From DUZB01 sp964407525 (lineage in GTDB: Bacteria > Desulfobacterota > DSM-4660 > Desulfatiglandales > Desulfatiglandaceae): DNA of 57,913 bases. Location: contig CAYOWC010000005.1 of assembly GCA_964407525.1 (NCBI GenBank), positions 1 to 57,913 of the forward strand, written 5' to 3'. The translations under genes and the position numbers were made by a program. Of this stretch, positions 1 through 7,196 are shown one piece after another (positions within the stretch are counted from its first letter, which is position 1; each line of letters starts with the position of its first letter). Under the pieces are notes generated by a model. It was not told where the DNA came from and did not search any database. It saw only the letters and a program-made list of their open reading frames with translations.

Positions 1-2
1 CC

Positions 3-584
3 AAATATTATTACAAGTTAGGCATTGGATTGCGGAATGCGGATTTCGGATTGCGGAATGTTGAAAAGACATCCACAGATTACGCAGATTACGCAGAAAA
101 AAAGAAACAGGATCAAAAAGAAATTATCGGAGCCTTTGAGCGGGCAGTGGAGCTCAATCCCTTCGATGCGCAATATCATCTTCAGTTGGGGTGGGAGTAT
201 GCACACCAGTGGAAGGAGAAGGATTACCATACCAGGTGGTTGCCTGCTGCGGATATCTCCATGGATCGGGCGGGGTACTTTGCGGGGGTGAAGAACCCGC
301 ACCTGCTTCAGGAATTGGGGAATTACTGGATTATGCGATCCAAGTCCGTCTTACCCAATAACCCGCTGCATCATGAGGCGTGGGCGAAGGCGTGTTGGCA
401 TTACAAAAAGGCGATAAAGATAGAAGGCGGAGGGCGGAGGGCAGAGGTCAGTGAACAGGGGAAAGAACAGAAAAAGCAAAGGCCGGAGAGTAAGGAGTTG
501 AAGAGGATGAAGAAGGAGATTCGGGAGTATGTTTGGAATTCATATCCGGATGAAGAGATGGTGAATCAATGCGTTAACCAGTGA
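3..584 (+). CDS. TPR-type protein, C-terminal part (cut by window edge)
   Basis: The frame is open to the left edge of the window, so this is the C-terminal part of a longer gene. The visible 193 codons contain one recognisable TPR-like helix pair (AFERAVELNPFDAQYHLQLG), a second partial one (WAKACWHYKKAIKI) and a basic, charged tail, as in membrane TPR proteins that follow O-antigen-ligase-like or glycosyltransferase domains. Function cannot be assigned from this piece. Two stretches of the protein are coded by degenerate 7-bp tandem repeats (27-60 and 426-446) that keep the frame open. The internal TTG near position 30 is unlikely to be the true start, because codons upstream are also open and no ribosome binding site is seen. 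No terminator directly follows the stop. Confidence 0.55.
   Translation, partial: KYYYKLGIGLRNADFGLRNVEKTSTDYADYAEKKKQDQKEIIGAFERAVELNPFDAQYHLQLGWEYAHQWKEKDYHTRWLPAADISMDRAGYFAGVKNPHLLQELGNYWIMRSKSVLPNNPLHHEAWAKACWHYKKAIKIEGGGRRAEVSEQGKEQKKQRPESKELKRMKKEIREYVWNSYPDEEMVNQCVNQ
27..60 (+). repeat. Degenerate 7-bp tandem repeat, nearly five units
   Basis: Units GGATTGC and GGAATGC alternate with single-base variation. The array lies inside the open frame of the TPR protein. A 9-bp unit (GATTACGCA, two copies) follows at 78-95. Confidence 0.8.
426..446 (+). repeat. 7-bp tandem repeat, three units
   Basis: GGCGGAG is repeated twice, followed by GGCAGAG. It is inside the C-terminal coding part of the TPR protein and codes for a Gly/Arg-rich patch. 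Confidence 0.8.
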
Positions 585-922
585 GTTTTTTTAGACCCCA
601 GTGAAACAACAGAAACAACGGTTTCACGGGGCAGACAGGATTTCCAGGATCTTCACGATTTTTTTGGCACCCCAGTTAAATGAGAGCAAAAGCAGATTTA
701 ACGGGGCACCGCTTAGCGGCATCTTCGACAGGCGGATTCCACGGTTTGGGTATTTTGTTGTTGCACTAAAATTTAGTTACCTGAATCATTAGTGCACACA
801 ACCCGCCAGAGGCGGATAAATCTTCCGGAGGGGGAAGAAGGTGCTTTTACTTTACTTTATGGAAATTAGTTTTATTGAGTTGCCTTCCAAAACCGCCTAA
901 AAATGATATCTTTTGGTTTTCG

Positions 923-953
923 GGAGGGGTCAAACCGACCCCTCCTTTTTTTT
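923..953 (+). terminator. Strong intrinsic terminator
   Basis: A perfect 9-bp stem (GGAGGGGTC with GACCCCTCC, loop AAACC) is followed by eight T residues at 946-953. It points along the plus strand, but no clear gene lies just upstream. The transcript it ends is either the distant TPR gene or an unannotated small RNA. Confidence 0.85.
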
Positions 954-973
954 GTATTCAGTTTGTTGTTTGA

Positions 974-1207
974 TCAAAACAGTGAGAATTGCGCCTGAAC
1001 CGGATTATTGGCTTCTCCCAGCATCTTCTCCAAATCTCCTCCCGTTATTTCAATGTGTGTGACCTTTTTCGCAAGAATCGATGTCAGTTTTGAAGCCATG
1101 AGTTGCATTAACCGTGTCTGCATGGTTCTCAAATAGATAGCAAGTTTGCACACGGGTTCTCGCGCAGAGACGCAAAGACGCAGAGATAACAAAAGACATA
1201 GAAGCAT
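974..1207 (-). pseudogene. Possible gene remnant, 77 codons
   Basis: This short open frame has a hydrophobic N-terminus that is coded by an 8-bp tandem repeat (1164-1187), so the start is suspect. The C-terminal 50 codons (from about LRTMQTRL to QAQFSLF) look like ordinary protein sequence, but I do not recognise the family. It may be the tail of a decayed gene into which repeat DNA was added, or it may be non-coding. Confidence 0.2.
1164..1187. repeat. 8-bp tandem repeat, three units
   Basis: Units GCAGAGAC, GCAAAGAC and GCAGAGAT lie head to tail in the spacer. Confidence 0.75.
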
Positions 1208-1727
1208 GCGGAAAAAAGATCGGCTTGAAAAAAAAGATTTGGACGCTGATAAACGCAGATTATAGGTGATCTTTTATTCTTAACAATTATCTGCGGAAAT
1301 CTGCGTCCTCAAAACTATTATCTTGAACGCTATTGAAAAGCCTTTCTTTCAGATTCACTGAAAATCTTTACGGTACCGTACTGCCCGTCATACCCTCCCG
1401 TACAGATTACCTGCTTTTTCCGCACACGATTCACTGCTTCAGAAACAAGGGAACCGCCGACTGTTTTCAGCGTTTCTAATAGGGACATTCAGGAGTATGT
1501 GCAATTCCGACCCCAGATCGGCAATCAGTTTATCATAAAGAATGGATGCCAAAAAATTGATCTAAAAAAAATGAATTTCTTCGATAAATGATGAAAACAG
1601 AAGGAAAACGTAGATAAGAATTGTTCAAAATAAATACACAAAACTTAAGAAATGATGTATGCATATGAAATATAGGCAACTATTCAGATTGAAAAATGTT
1701 CTTTTTTCTCGATACCTTACGGGAATG

Positions 1728-1829
1728 AACTGGTTTTTGCCAACAAATGAACCATGTTAGCCTCTGTCAACAAAGAACAGGTCCCCTAAGTTTTTATCAA
1801 CGGCAAGAGCCTTTGACAAAAAACCAGTT
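1728..1829. promoter_or_regulatory. Inverted repeat with three related 9-mers upstream of dnaA
   Basis: An 11-bp perfect inverted repeat, AACTGGTTTTT at 1728-1738 and AAAAACCAGTT at 1819-1829, encloses three related 9-mers: TTGCCAACA (1737-1745), CTGTCAACA (1764-1772) and TTATCAACG (1794-1802). They start 27 and 30 bp apart. The last differs from the consensus DnaA box at two positions. The block ends about 140 bp before dnaA. It could hold DnaA-binding sites for autoregulation or initiation; this is inference. Confidence 0.4.
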
Positions 1830-1967
1830 TTTTTTTAGAGTCGGGTCTCCTAAATTTGAACTTACCCTCTAACCCTCTTGCATTGTGCTATAGCCAATTT
1901 TTTCTTATGTTATTGATACGGTCTCTCAGGGACCAATGTCTGAAAATCTACCCATCAGGAGCCGCCA

Positions 1968-3317
1968 TTGAATTCAGTCTGGGAAAAATTAAAATGTCAA
2001 ATCAAGTCGGAACTTCCAAAGAACAGCTTTTCTCTCTGGATCAATCCGGTCTCTTTTCTGGAACAAACGGATCAGGCGATCGTCCTTGGCTGCCCTAATA
2101 AGTTTTCCAGGGATTGGATCAGCGAAAATTATATCGATATTATGAAGGATAAGTTTAGAAAATCAGGCTACAAAGACATGGATCTTGTCCTTAAAGTGGA
2201 AACTTCCAAGAAAAAAAATCCGCCTGATTATGATGTTCCAGGACATGCGCAATTGATGCTTCCCAGTATGGGAAAAAAGAGTCCCCGTAAGAATCTGTGG
2301 CTTAACAGCCAATTCACATTCGATCGGTTTATTGTGGGACAGTCCAACGAATTTGCGTATTCCGCCTCGAAAAGTATCGCCATGGGAAATGTGAAAGATT
2401 ACAATTCTCTGTTGATGCTTTCAAATACCGGGTTGGGCAAGACACACCTCTCCCAGGCCATAGGTCATACTATTCTGAGCAATGGTCCTGAAACCCGAAT
2501 CTTTTACATGACCGCAGAAGATTTTACCAATGAAATGATTCTGTCTTTGAAACAGAAAAAAATTGAAGCCTTCAAGGACAGATACCGCCGTTCCTGTGAT
2601 GTTCTTCTGCTTGAGGATATCCATTTTCTTGGTGGAAAGGAAAAAATACAGGCAGAACTGGGGTATACCCTGGATGCTCTTAAAGAGAATATGAAAAAAC
2701 TTATATTCACGAGTGCGCTGCCTCCAAAGGATATCCCAAAACTGTCCAGGGATTTGTCCTCGCGTTTGACTTCCGGGCTTGTCACTACGATTGCGGGACC
2801 GGATTATGAAACCAGGGTCAAAATATTGACAGAGAAGGCATCTGCACTCAACATCTCCTTGTCCAAAGATGTCATAGCCTTTCTTGCGTCTCGTTTGAAG
2901 CTTGATGTTCGTCAGATGGAAAGTGCGCTGAAATGCCTCAGGGCTAAAGCTGAACTTGTGGGGGCGAAACCCGATATGGATTCGGCCCGGGAGGTTGTCA
3001 ACACCCTCGTTGCGCCAGGCTCTTCCATGGCTTCCGAACGCATCAAGCTGCTGGTGTGCACCTATTATAAGATAGATACCGAGATGCTTAGCTCGAGATC
3101 GAGGAAAAAAATCTATGGAGACCCGCGCAATATCTATTCGTATCTCTGCAGGAAACACTCAGAAGAAACACTTGAAGAGATCGGTAAAGGAATAAACCGC
3201 AGCCATTCCACGGTTGTTTATGCTTCCGAGGTTGTTGCGCGAAAGATCAAAACAGATCGTAAAATGCGGTACCAGGTTAATTTTCTATCGAAGCAATTGG
3301 AGGAAATGGATGGTTGA
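1968..3317 (+). CDS. dnaA: Chromosomal replication initiator DnaA, divergent
   Basis: The 449-aa protein has the full DnaA layout. Domain I starts with the typical NSVWEKL. The AAA+ domain has Walker A SNTGLGKT (152-159), Walker B LLLEDIHF (about 213-220), an arginine-finger region around R266 and a sensor-II arginine in DVRQMESAL. The C-terminal helix-turn-helix spans about 355-449. The start is TTG at 1968, chosen because AGGAG lies 6 bp upstream and the N-terminus aligns with other DnaA proteins; no ATG fits. Oddities: the first Walker A glycine is Ser, Walker B has ED instead of DD, and the DNA-binding signature reads NRSHSTVV where GGRDHTTV is usual. ATP binding and DNA unwinding are the expected roles. 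A terminator follows, so it is probably transcribed alone. It could be a second DnaA paralogue. Confidence 0.93.
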   Translation: MNSVWEKLKCQIKSELPKNSFSLWINPVSFLEQTDQAIVLGCPNKFSRDWISENYIDIMKDKFRKSGYKDMDLVLKVETSKKKNPPDYDVPGHAQLMLPSMGKKSPRKNLWLNSQFTFDRFIVGQSNEFAYSASKSIAMGNVKDYNSLLMLSNTGLGKTHLSQAIGHTILSNGPETRIFYMTAEDFTNEMILSLKQKKIEAFKDRYRRSCDVLLLEDIHFLGGKEKIQAELGYTLDALKENMKKLIFTSALPPKDIPKLSRDLSSRLTSGLVTTIAGPDYETRVKILTEKASALNISLSKDVIAFLASRLKLDVRQMESALKCLRAKAELVGAKPDMDSAREVVNTLVAPGSSMASERIKLLVCTYYKIDTEMLSSRSRKKIYGDPRNIYSYLCRKHSEETLEEIGKGINRSHSTVVYASEVVARKIKTDRKMRYQVNFLSKQLEEMDG

Positions 3318-3359
3318 TCGGTTTCCATGCATAAATGAGCTCTAAGCTCTGATGTAGAC

Positions 3360-3393
3360 GAGGTCCGAGGTGGTTACATGGGCCTCTTTTTTT
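3360..3393 (+). terminator. Intrinsic terminator after dnaA
   Basis: A 7-bp stem, GAGGTCC with GGGCCTC (one G-T pair), has a 13-base loop and is followed by seven T residues. It lies 43 bp after the dnaA stop and 34 bp before pyrE, so it could also act as a leader attenuator of pyrE. Confidence 0.7.
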
Positions 3394-3426
3394 GTTCCGG
3401 TTTATCCGGGTTAGGAAGGGGACATA

Positions 3427-4182
3427 ATGGAAGATTACAAGGAAAAACTGTCTTTGATGCTTGCCAGAACAGGGGCGCTTTTTTTTGATAAGGGGCTTGT
3501 GTTGAAAGATGGACGTCCGACCCCGTATTTTGTGAACATGGCCATGTTCAGGAGTGGCCGCCTCAGCATTGAAATGGGGTCTTTTTTTGCGGCCATGATG
3601 GTTTCTGAAGGACTTGTGAAAGAAACGGATATCATTCTCGGGCCTTCCTATAAAGGGAGCTCCATTGCGCTGGCGACGTCCATTGCCCTGTGGCAGGAGT
3701 ATGCAATCGATCTTAATTTTGAATACGATCGAAAAGAGGCCAAGACCCACGGAGAAGGAAGCAAAACCAAGAGCATGTTTGTAAATGGAACGTTATTTGA
3801 CGGATGTCGTATTTTTATTGTGGATGATGTTGCAACTTCAATGAAAACCAAATATGATCTCCTTGGAAAGATTGAATCCGATGGTGGCATGAATAGGAAA
3901 TCTCATATTTCGGGAATCGGAATATGCATCGACAGGCAGCAGACGACAGCTGTTTATGACGCAAGGGGGGACGTTGTTCTCAACCGGAAAGGGGAGGATG
4001 CGGTCAAGGATTTCGTGTCGAAAAGCGGCGTTCCGGTATTTGCGGTGGCCGGCATAAGAGAGGTTGTGGACTATCTCCATAAGAAGAAGGAGCCGGTATT
4101 GATCAACGGGGTCTCTATGCCCATGGGTGACGGAACAAAGGCCGAATTTGACGAGTATTTGAATGGTTACGGTACAAACTAA
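3427..4182 (+). CDS. pyrE: Orotate phosphoribosyltransferase
   Basis: This 251-aa cytoplasmic enzyme transfers phosphoribose from PRPP to orotate, giving OMP in pyrimidine synthesis. The catalytic loop reads YDRKEAKTHGEGS, close to the family's RKEAKDHGEG. The PRPP-binding motif is IFIVDDVATS, with VDDVATS where VDDVITTG is common. The ATG start has a good AGGAAGGGG ribosome binding site. The protein is longer than the 210-230 aa of most bacterial PyrE because of inserts after the PRPP motif and a C-terminal tail; such longer forms exist. It lies 28 bp before the NUDIX gene and is probably co-transcribed with it. Confidence 0.9.
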   Translation: MEDYKEKLSLMLARTGALFFDKGLVLKDGRPTPYFVNMAMFRSGRLSIEMGSFFAAMMVSEGLVKETDIILGPSYKGSSIALATSIALWQEYAIDLNFEYDRKEAKTHGEGSKTKSMFVNGTLFDGCRIFIVDDVATSMKTKYDLLGKIESDGGMNRKSHISGIGICIDRQQTTAVYDARGDVVLNRKGEDAVKDFVSKSGVPVFAVAGIREVVDYLHKKKEPVLINGVSMPMGDGTKAEFDEYLNGYGTN

Positions 4183-4209
4183 TCTCCGTATAGAGCTGGA
4201 TTGAAAAAT

Positions 4210-4797
4210 ATGCCGGAACTGTGTTTAACAGAACAAATTGGCGAGATCCTGGGGGAAAGAAAACCAAAACTCATCCCTGACGACAAGTCGATGTATAGTC
4301 ATGCGGGCGTCCTTATTCCGTTGTTTGATGACCATGGGGTGTGTCATGTTCTTTTTACCAAGAGAACGGATACCGTAGAGCACCATAAAAGTCAGATATC
4401 GTTTCCTGGGGGCAAGGTTGACGACGAAGACCGATCCGTTGAGGAAACCGCTCTTCGAGAGACTTTTGAAGAAATTGGTGTGGACAGGGAGCAAATAGAA
4501 ATTCTGGGCAGAATCGATGATACCCTCACGATCGTGTCCAACTTTCTTATCCATCCTTTTGTGGGCCTTGTACCGTATCCAGATAATTTGAGTATCTGCA
4601 GTGCCGAAGTCGATTCCATTATCAAAGTACCTCTCAGCAGGTTTTTTCCTGAAAATGTGAAAGAGAAAATGCATCTGGTGGAATATGATGGTATGACCAT
4701 CAATTCGTTGGGCTTTAAATACAGGGGCGACCTTATCTGGGGAGCCACTGCACGGATGATGGATAATTTTATCAATATTATCATAGGGCAGCTGTAA
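4210..4797 (+). CDS. NUDIX hydrolase, CoA pyrophosphatase type
   Basis: The 195-aa protein carries the NUDIX box FPGGKVDDEDRSVEETALRE continuing into TFEEIGV. It is preceded by LFTKRTDTVEHHKSQIS, which matches the UPF0035 signature specific for CoA pyrophosphatases (NudL, Pcd1). The expected reaction splits CoA or oxidised CoA into phosphopantetheine and 3',5'-ADP. ATG at 4210 is chosen over the upstream in-frame TTG at 4201 because of spacing from a weak GGA ribosome binding site. A general NUDIX role cannot be excluded. It is followed by the tRNA-Pro promoter. Confidence 0.85.
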   Translation: MPELCLTEQIGEILGERKPKLIPDDKSMYSHAGVLIPLFDDHGVCHVLFTKRTDTVEHHKSQISFPGGKVDDEDRSVEETALRETFEEIGVDREQIEILGRIDDTLTIVSNFLIHPFVGLVPYPDNLSICSAEVDSIIKVPLSRFFPENVKEKMHLVEYDGMTINSLGFKYRGDLIWGATARMMDNFINIIIGQL

Positions 4798-4804
4798 TTT
4801 TTGC

Positions 4805-4833
4805 TTGCATTACAAAGAAGAATAAGGTATACT
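4805..4833 (+). promoter_or_regulatory. Sigma-70-like promoter for tRNA-Pro
   Basis: TTGCAT (4805-4810) and TATACT (4828-4833) are spaced by exactly 17 bp. The predicted start at about 4840 lies 33 bp before the tRNA. The -10 box is 5/6 and the -35 box 3/6 to consensus. Confidence 0.55.
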
Positions 4834-4872
4834 CGTCGTTTGAAGTGAAAACTTATTGGGTTTATCCCATGT

Positions 4873-4949
4873 CGGGACGTGGCTCAGTCTGGTAGAGCAC
4901 CGCGTTCGGGACGCGGGGGCCGCTGGTTCAAATCCAGTCGTCCCGACCA
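4873..4949 (+). tRNA. tRNA-Pro (anticodon CGG)
   Basis: The cloverleaf is complete. The acceptor stem CGGGACG pairs perfectly with CGTCCCG, and the D-stem is GCTC/GAGC. The anticodon stem is CCGCG/CGCGG with loop TTCGGGA (anticodon CGG, reads CCG). The T-stem is GCTGG/CCAGT with loop TTCAAAT. Discriminator A and an encoded CCA end the 77-nt gene. Confidence 0.95.
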
Positions 4950-4993
4950 CTTAATTTTATGAAACACTTGCTGCAGGTTTCCAGAATGTGTAT

Positions 4994-5019
4994 CTTCAGC
5001 TTTCCCCGCATAGCTGAAG
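4994..5019. other. Perfect 8-bp hairpin downstream of tRNA-Pro
   Basis: CTTCAGCT and AGCTGAAG enclose a 10-base loop. No T-run follows directly, so it is only a weak terminator candidate. The rest of 4950-5112 holds nothing else I can name. Confidence 0.4.
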
Positions 5020-5112
5020 CCAAAGCGTTTCCCCCCGTTTTCATGCCCTCCCCCCGTGTTTCTCTCTTTTTCCTCTGAAAACCTCTCGGCAATTTCCGAT
5101 GTTTTGTGATAC

Positions 5113-5283
5113 TTAAAAGATGCAATTAGCTGTTAGCCTTTAGCTATTAGGAATACAATTTCAACAATTTACGGTGAAATAGATCCGCATCAAAAAGGGA
5201 TGCCTCGGCTAGACAGAATCTATGTAAATGCTTGAGACCTTTAAGCTAACGGCTAATAGCCAAAAGCTAATTGCAGTTTTTAG
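5113..5283 (+). mobile_element. Heptad-armed palindromic element, copy 1
   Basis: This 171-bp element begins with TTAAAAGATGCAATTAGC and ends with GCTAATTGCAGTTTTTAG, which are inverted to each other. Left arm 5126-5153 is four TTAGC-type 7-bp units; right arm 5245-5272 is four GCTAA-type units, the reverse complement. Direct repeats GTGATAC (5106-5112) and GTGATAT (5284-5290) flank it, six of seven bases matching, as expected for a target duplication. Two more copies are at 18068-18240 and 31368-31530. It carries no coding frame of its own, so any mobility needs an enzyme supplied elsewhere. Confidence 0.8.
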
Positions 5284-5338
5284 GTGATATTTGAAAACAG
5301 CCTATAAACTCGATTTCAGGGAGGAAAAATACGCTACT

Positions 5339-6319
5339 ATGGATATCGGTGAAATCACGGAACAGGTAGAAAAGCAAAGCATGGTGCTTCGACAGATTAT
5401 GGCTGAGATTGAAAAGATTATTGTAGGCCAGAGACGACTTATAGAGAGGATGCTGATTGGCCTTTTGTGTGATGGACATATCCTTCTGGAAGGTCTTCCC
5501 GGATTGGCAAAGACGACAGCCGTCAAGGCCCTTGCAGCTGCCATCAATACTTCTTTTCAGCGGATTCAGTTTACACCCGATCTGCTCCCCGCGGATATTC
5601 TGGGGACCCAGTTTTATAGACCCGACACGGTTACTTTTGAGATCAAGAAAGGACCCATATTCAATAACATTATTCTTGCAGACGAAATCAACCGGGCCCC
5701 GGCCAAGGTGCAGAGCGCCCTGCTGGAGGCGATGCAGGAACGGCAGATCACCATTGGAGAGACGACTTTCCCGTTAGGGAACCCCTTCCTCGTGCTGGCA
5801 ACACAGAACCCTATCGAACAGGAGGGAACTTATCCCCTTCCCGAAGCCCAGATCGATCGATTTATGATGAAGATAACTGTGGATTACCCTTCCGCCCAGG
5901 AAGAAAAGCAGATCATGGAGAGGGTCTATCTGGGCGGTGGGGATGCCATCGCAGGCATTGTGGATGTTCACCATATTCATAAGGCTTCCGAAGTGATGAA
6001 ATCGATTCATATGGAGGAAAGGATTCTGGATTATATTGTCGAAATTGTCAGGGCTACCAGAAGCCCCGGGAAATTGGGTGGGGAAATGGCCTCTATGATC
6101 AGTTACGGTGCTTCTCCCAGGGCGTCTATCTGGTTGGGATTGGCATCCCGTGCTCACGCATTTCTCAACGGCAGGGGTTATGTGACGCCACAGGATGTGA
6201 AATCAATGGCGCCCGACATATTGAGACACCGGATCATTCTGAGCTACGAAGCAGAGGCGGAGGAAAAGAGCACTGACGACCTGATAGGCCGGTTGCTGGA
6301 ACAGATTGAGGTCCCATGA
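5339..6319 (+). CDS. MoxR-family AAA+ ATPase
   Basis: The 326-aa protein has Walker A GLPGLAKT (about residues 52-59) and Walker B LADEINRAPAKVQSALLEAM. MoxR proteins act as chaperone-like ATPases with von Willebrand factor A partners, here the DUF58 and Bat proteins that follow. The ATG at 5339 is chosen because MDIGEITEQV matches the usual MoxR N-terminus. An upstream in-frame TTG at 5291 lies directly against the mobile element's target repeat and has no ribosome binding site; AGGGAGG at 5318-5324 is somewhat far from the ATG. It is the first gene of an eight-gene operon; one base separates its stop from the next start. Confidence 0.93.
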   Translation: MDIGEITEQVEKQSMVLRQIMAEIEKIIVGQRRLIERMLIGLLCDGHILLEGLPGLAKTTAVKALAAAINTSFQRIQFTPDLLPADILGTQFYRPDTVTFEIKKGPIFNNIILADEINRAPAKVQSALLEAMQERQITIGETTFPLGNPFLVLATQNPIEQEGTYPLPEAQIDRFMMKITVDYPSAQEEKQIMERVYLGGGDAIAGIVDVHHIHKASEVMKSIHMEERILDYIVEIVRATRSPGKLGGEMASMISYGASPRASIWLGLASRAHAFLNGRGYVTPQDVKSMAPDILRHRIILSYEAEAEEKSTDDLIGRLLEQIEVP

Positions 6320-6320
6320 G

Positions 6321-7196
6321 ATGATTTCCGTCGAACTGTTCAAGAAAATTCAACGGTTCCACTTTTCCACCAGGCGGATGGCCAGCAACCTGTACGCCGG
6401 ACAGTACGAAAGCGCGTTCAGGGGAAGAGGCATGGAGTTTGCCGAAGTCAGGGAATACCAGATCGGGGACGACATCCGGACCATTGACTGGAATGTATCG
6501 GCCCGTTTCGGGCATCCATTTGTCAAGGTTTTTCACGAGGAGCGGGAACTGACGGTTATGCTCCTTCTGGATCTTTCAGGTTCGCATCTTTTTGGTACAA
6601 GAAAAAAGTTTAAACGGGAGCTCATGGCAGAGGTTGCGGGTATGCTTGCATTTCTGGCTATCCGGACCAATGATAAAGTGGGAGCAATCCTGTTCAGTTC
6701 GCAAGTGGAAAAATATATTCCTCCAAAAAAAGGGGCATCCCACGTATGGCGCCTGATCAAGGAAATATTTGCTTTTGAACCGGAGAATATGAACACCAGC
6801 ATCGGAGATGCCCTGACCTATCTGAACAGGGTTGTAAAACGTCATGCCATTGTCTTCCTCATCTCGGACTGCGTGGATGCCGATTTTGAAAAGCCTCTTC
6901 GCCTGACAGCGAAGAAACACGACCTTACCGTGATCAGGATTTCAGATCCGGCTGAAGAGAAACTGCCCCGGGTAGGGCTCATCAGGCTACAGGACCCTGA
7001 GACGGGTGAAGTCGCATGCATCAACAGCCACAATAAAAAATTCAGGAAAAAATGGCGCACATACAGGCAGAAGAGGGAATTGGAGCTGGATCAATTGTTC
7101 AACAAAGCTGGTGTGGATCAGGTTGCCCTGTTCACGGACGGACCTCTGGTGGAGCCGTTGACCAGGCTTTTTGACAAAAGGAGAAGGAGGTTATGA
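6321..7196 (+). CDS. DUF58 protein (VWA-like), MoxR partner
   Basis: The 291-aa protein has the DUF58 signature YQIGDDIRTIDWNVSAR near the N-terminus, followed by a VWA-like fold with LLLDLSGS as the metal-site motif (DxSxS) and TNDKVGAILFS. No signal peptide or membrane segment is seen, so it is probably cytoplasmic. In Bat operons this protein pairs with MoxR. ATG at 6321 is chosen over an earlier in-frame TTG (6306) because it lies directly after the moxR stop and is preceded by GAGGT. The end overlaps the next gene by four bases. Confidence 0.9.
   Translation: MISVELFKKIQRFHFSTRRMASNLYAGQYESAFRGRGMEFAEVREYQIGDDIRTIDWNVSARFGHPFVKVFHEERELTVMLLLDLSGSHLFGTRKKFKRELMAEVAGMLAFLAIRTNDKVGAILFSSQVEKYIPPKKGASHVWRLIKEIFAFEPENMNTSIGDALTYLNRVVKRHAIVFLISDCVDADFEKPLRLTAKKHDLTVIRISDPAEEKLPRVGLIRLQDPETGEVACINSHNKKFRKKWRTYRQKRELELDQLFNKAGVDQVALFTDGPLVEPLTRLFDKRRRRL

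Larger units (their letters stand above)
585..1967. other. Long spacer upstream of dnaA, mostly non-coding
   Basis: No convincing gene is seen. The spacer holds an intrinsic terminator (923-953), an 8-bp tandem repeat (1164-1187), a possible gene remnant on the minus strand (974-1207) and a roughly 130-bp AT-rich block (about 1550-1680). A 102-bp inverted-repeat region lies just before dnaA (1728-1829). A short inverted pair around CGCAGAT, with flanking wording typical of dispersed repeats, is seen at about 1240-1310. No canonical DnaA box (TTATCCACA) was found, so a replication origin cannot be claimed. Confidence 0.5.

Noticed and set aside
601..792. 63-codon open frame after the TPR gene
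   Set aside because: It starts at a GTG without a ribosome binding site, and its DNA contains dispersed-repeat wording (GACAGGATTTCCAGGATC).
585..1967. A canonical oriC upstream of dnaA
   Set aside because: No exact DnaA box was found on either strand; only weak variants exist. The claim was reduced to candidate sites.
2421..3158. 245-codon open frame antisense to dnaA
   Set aside because: It overlaps the DnaA ATPase motifs and has no recognisable domain.
4928..5125. 65-codon minus-strand open frame beside tRNA-Pro
   Set aside because: It runs through the tRNA and the end of a mobile element and has no ribosome binding site.
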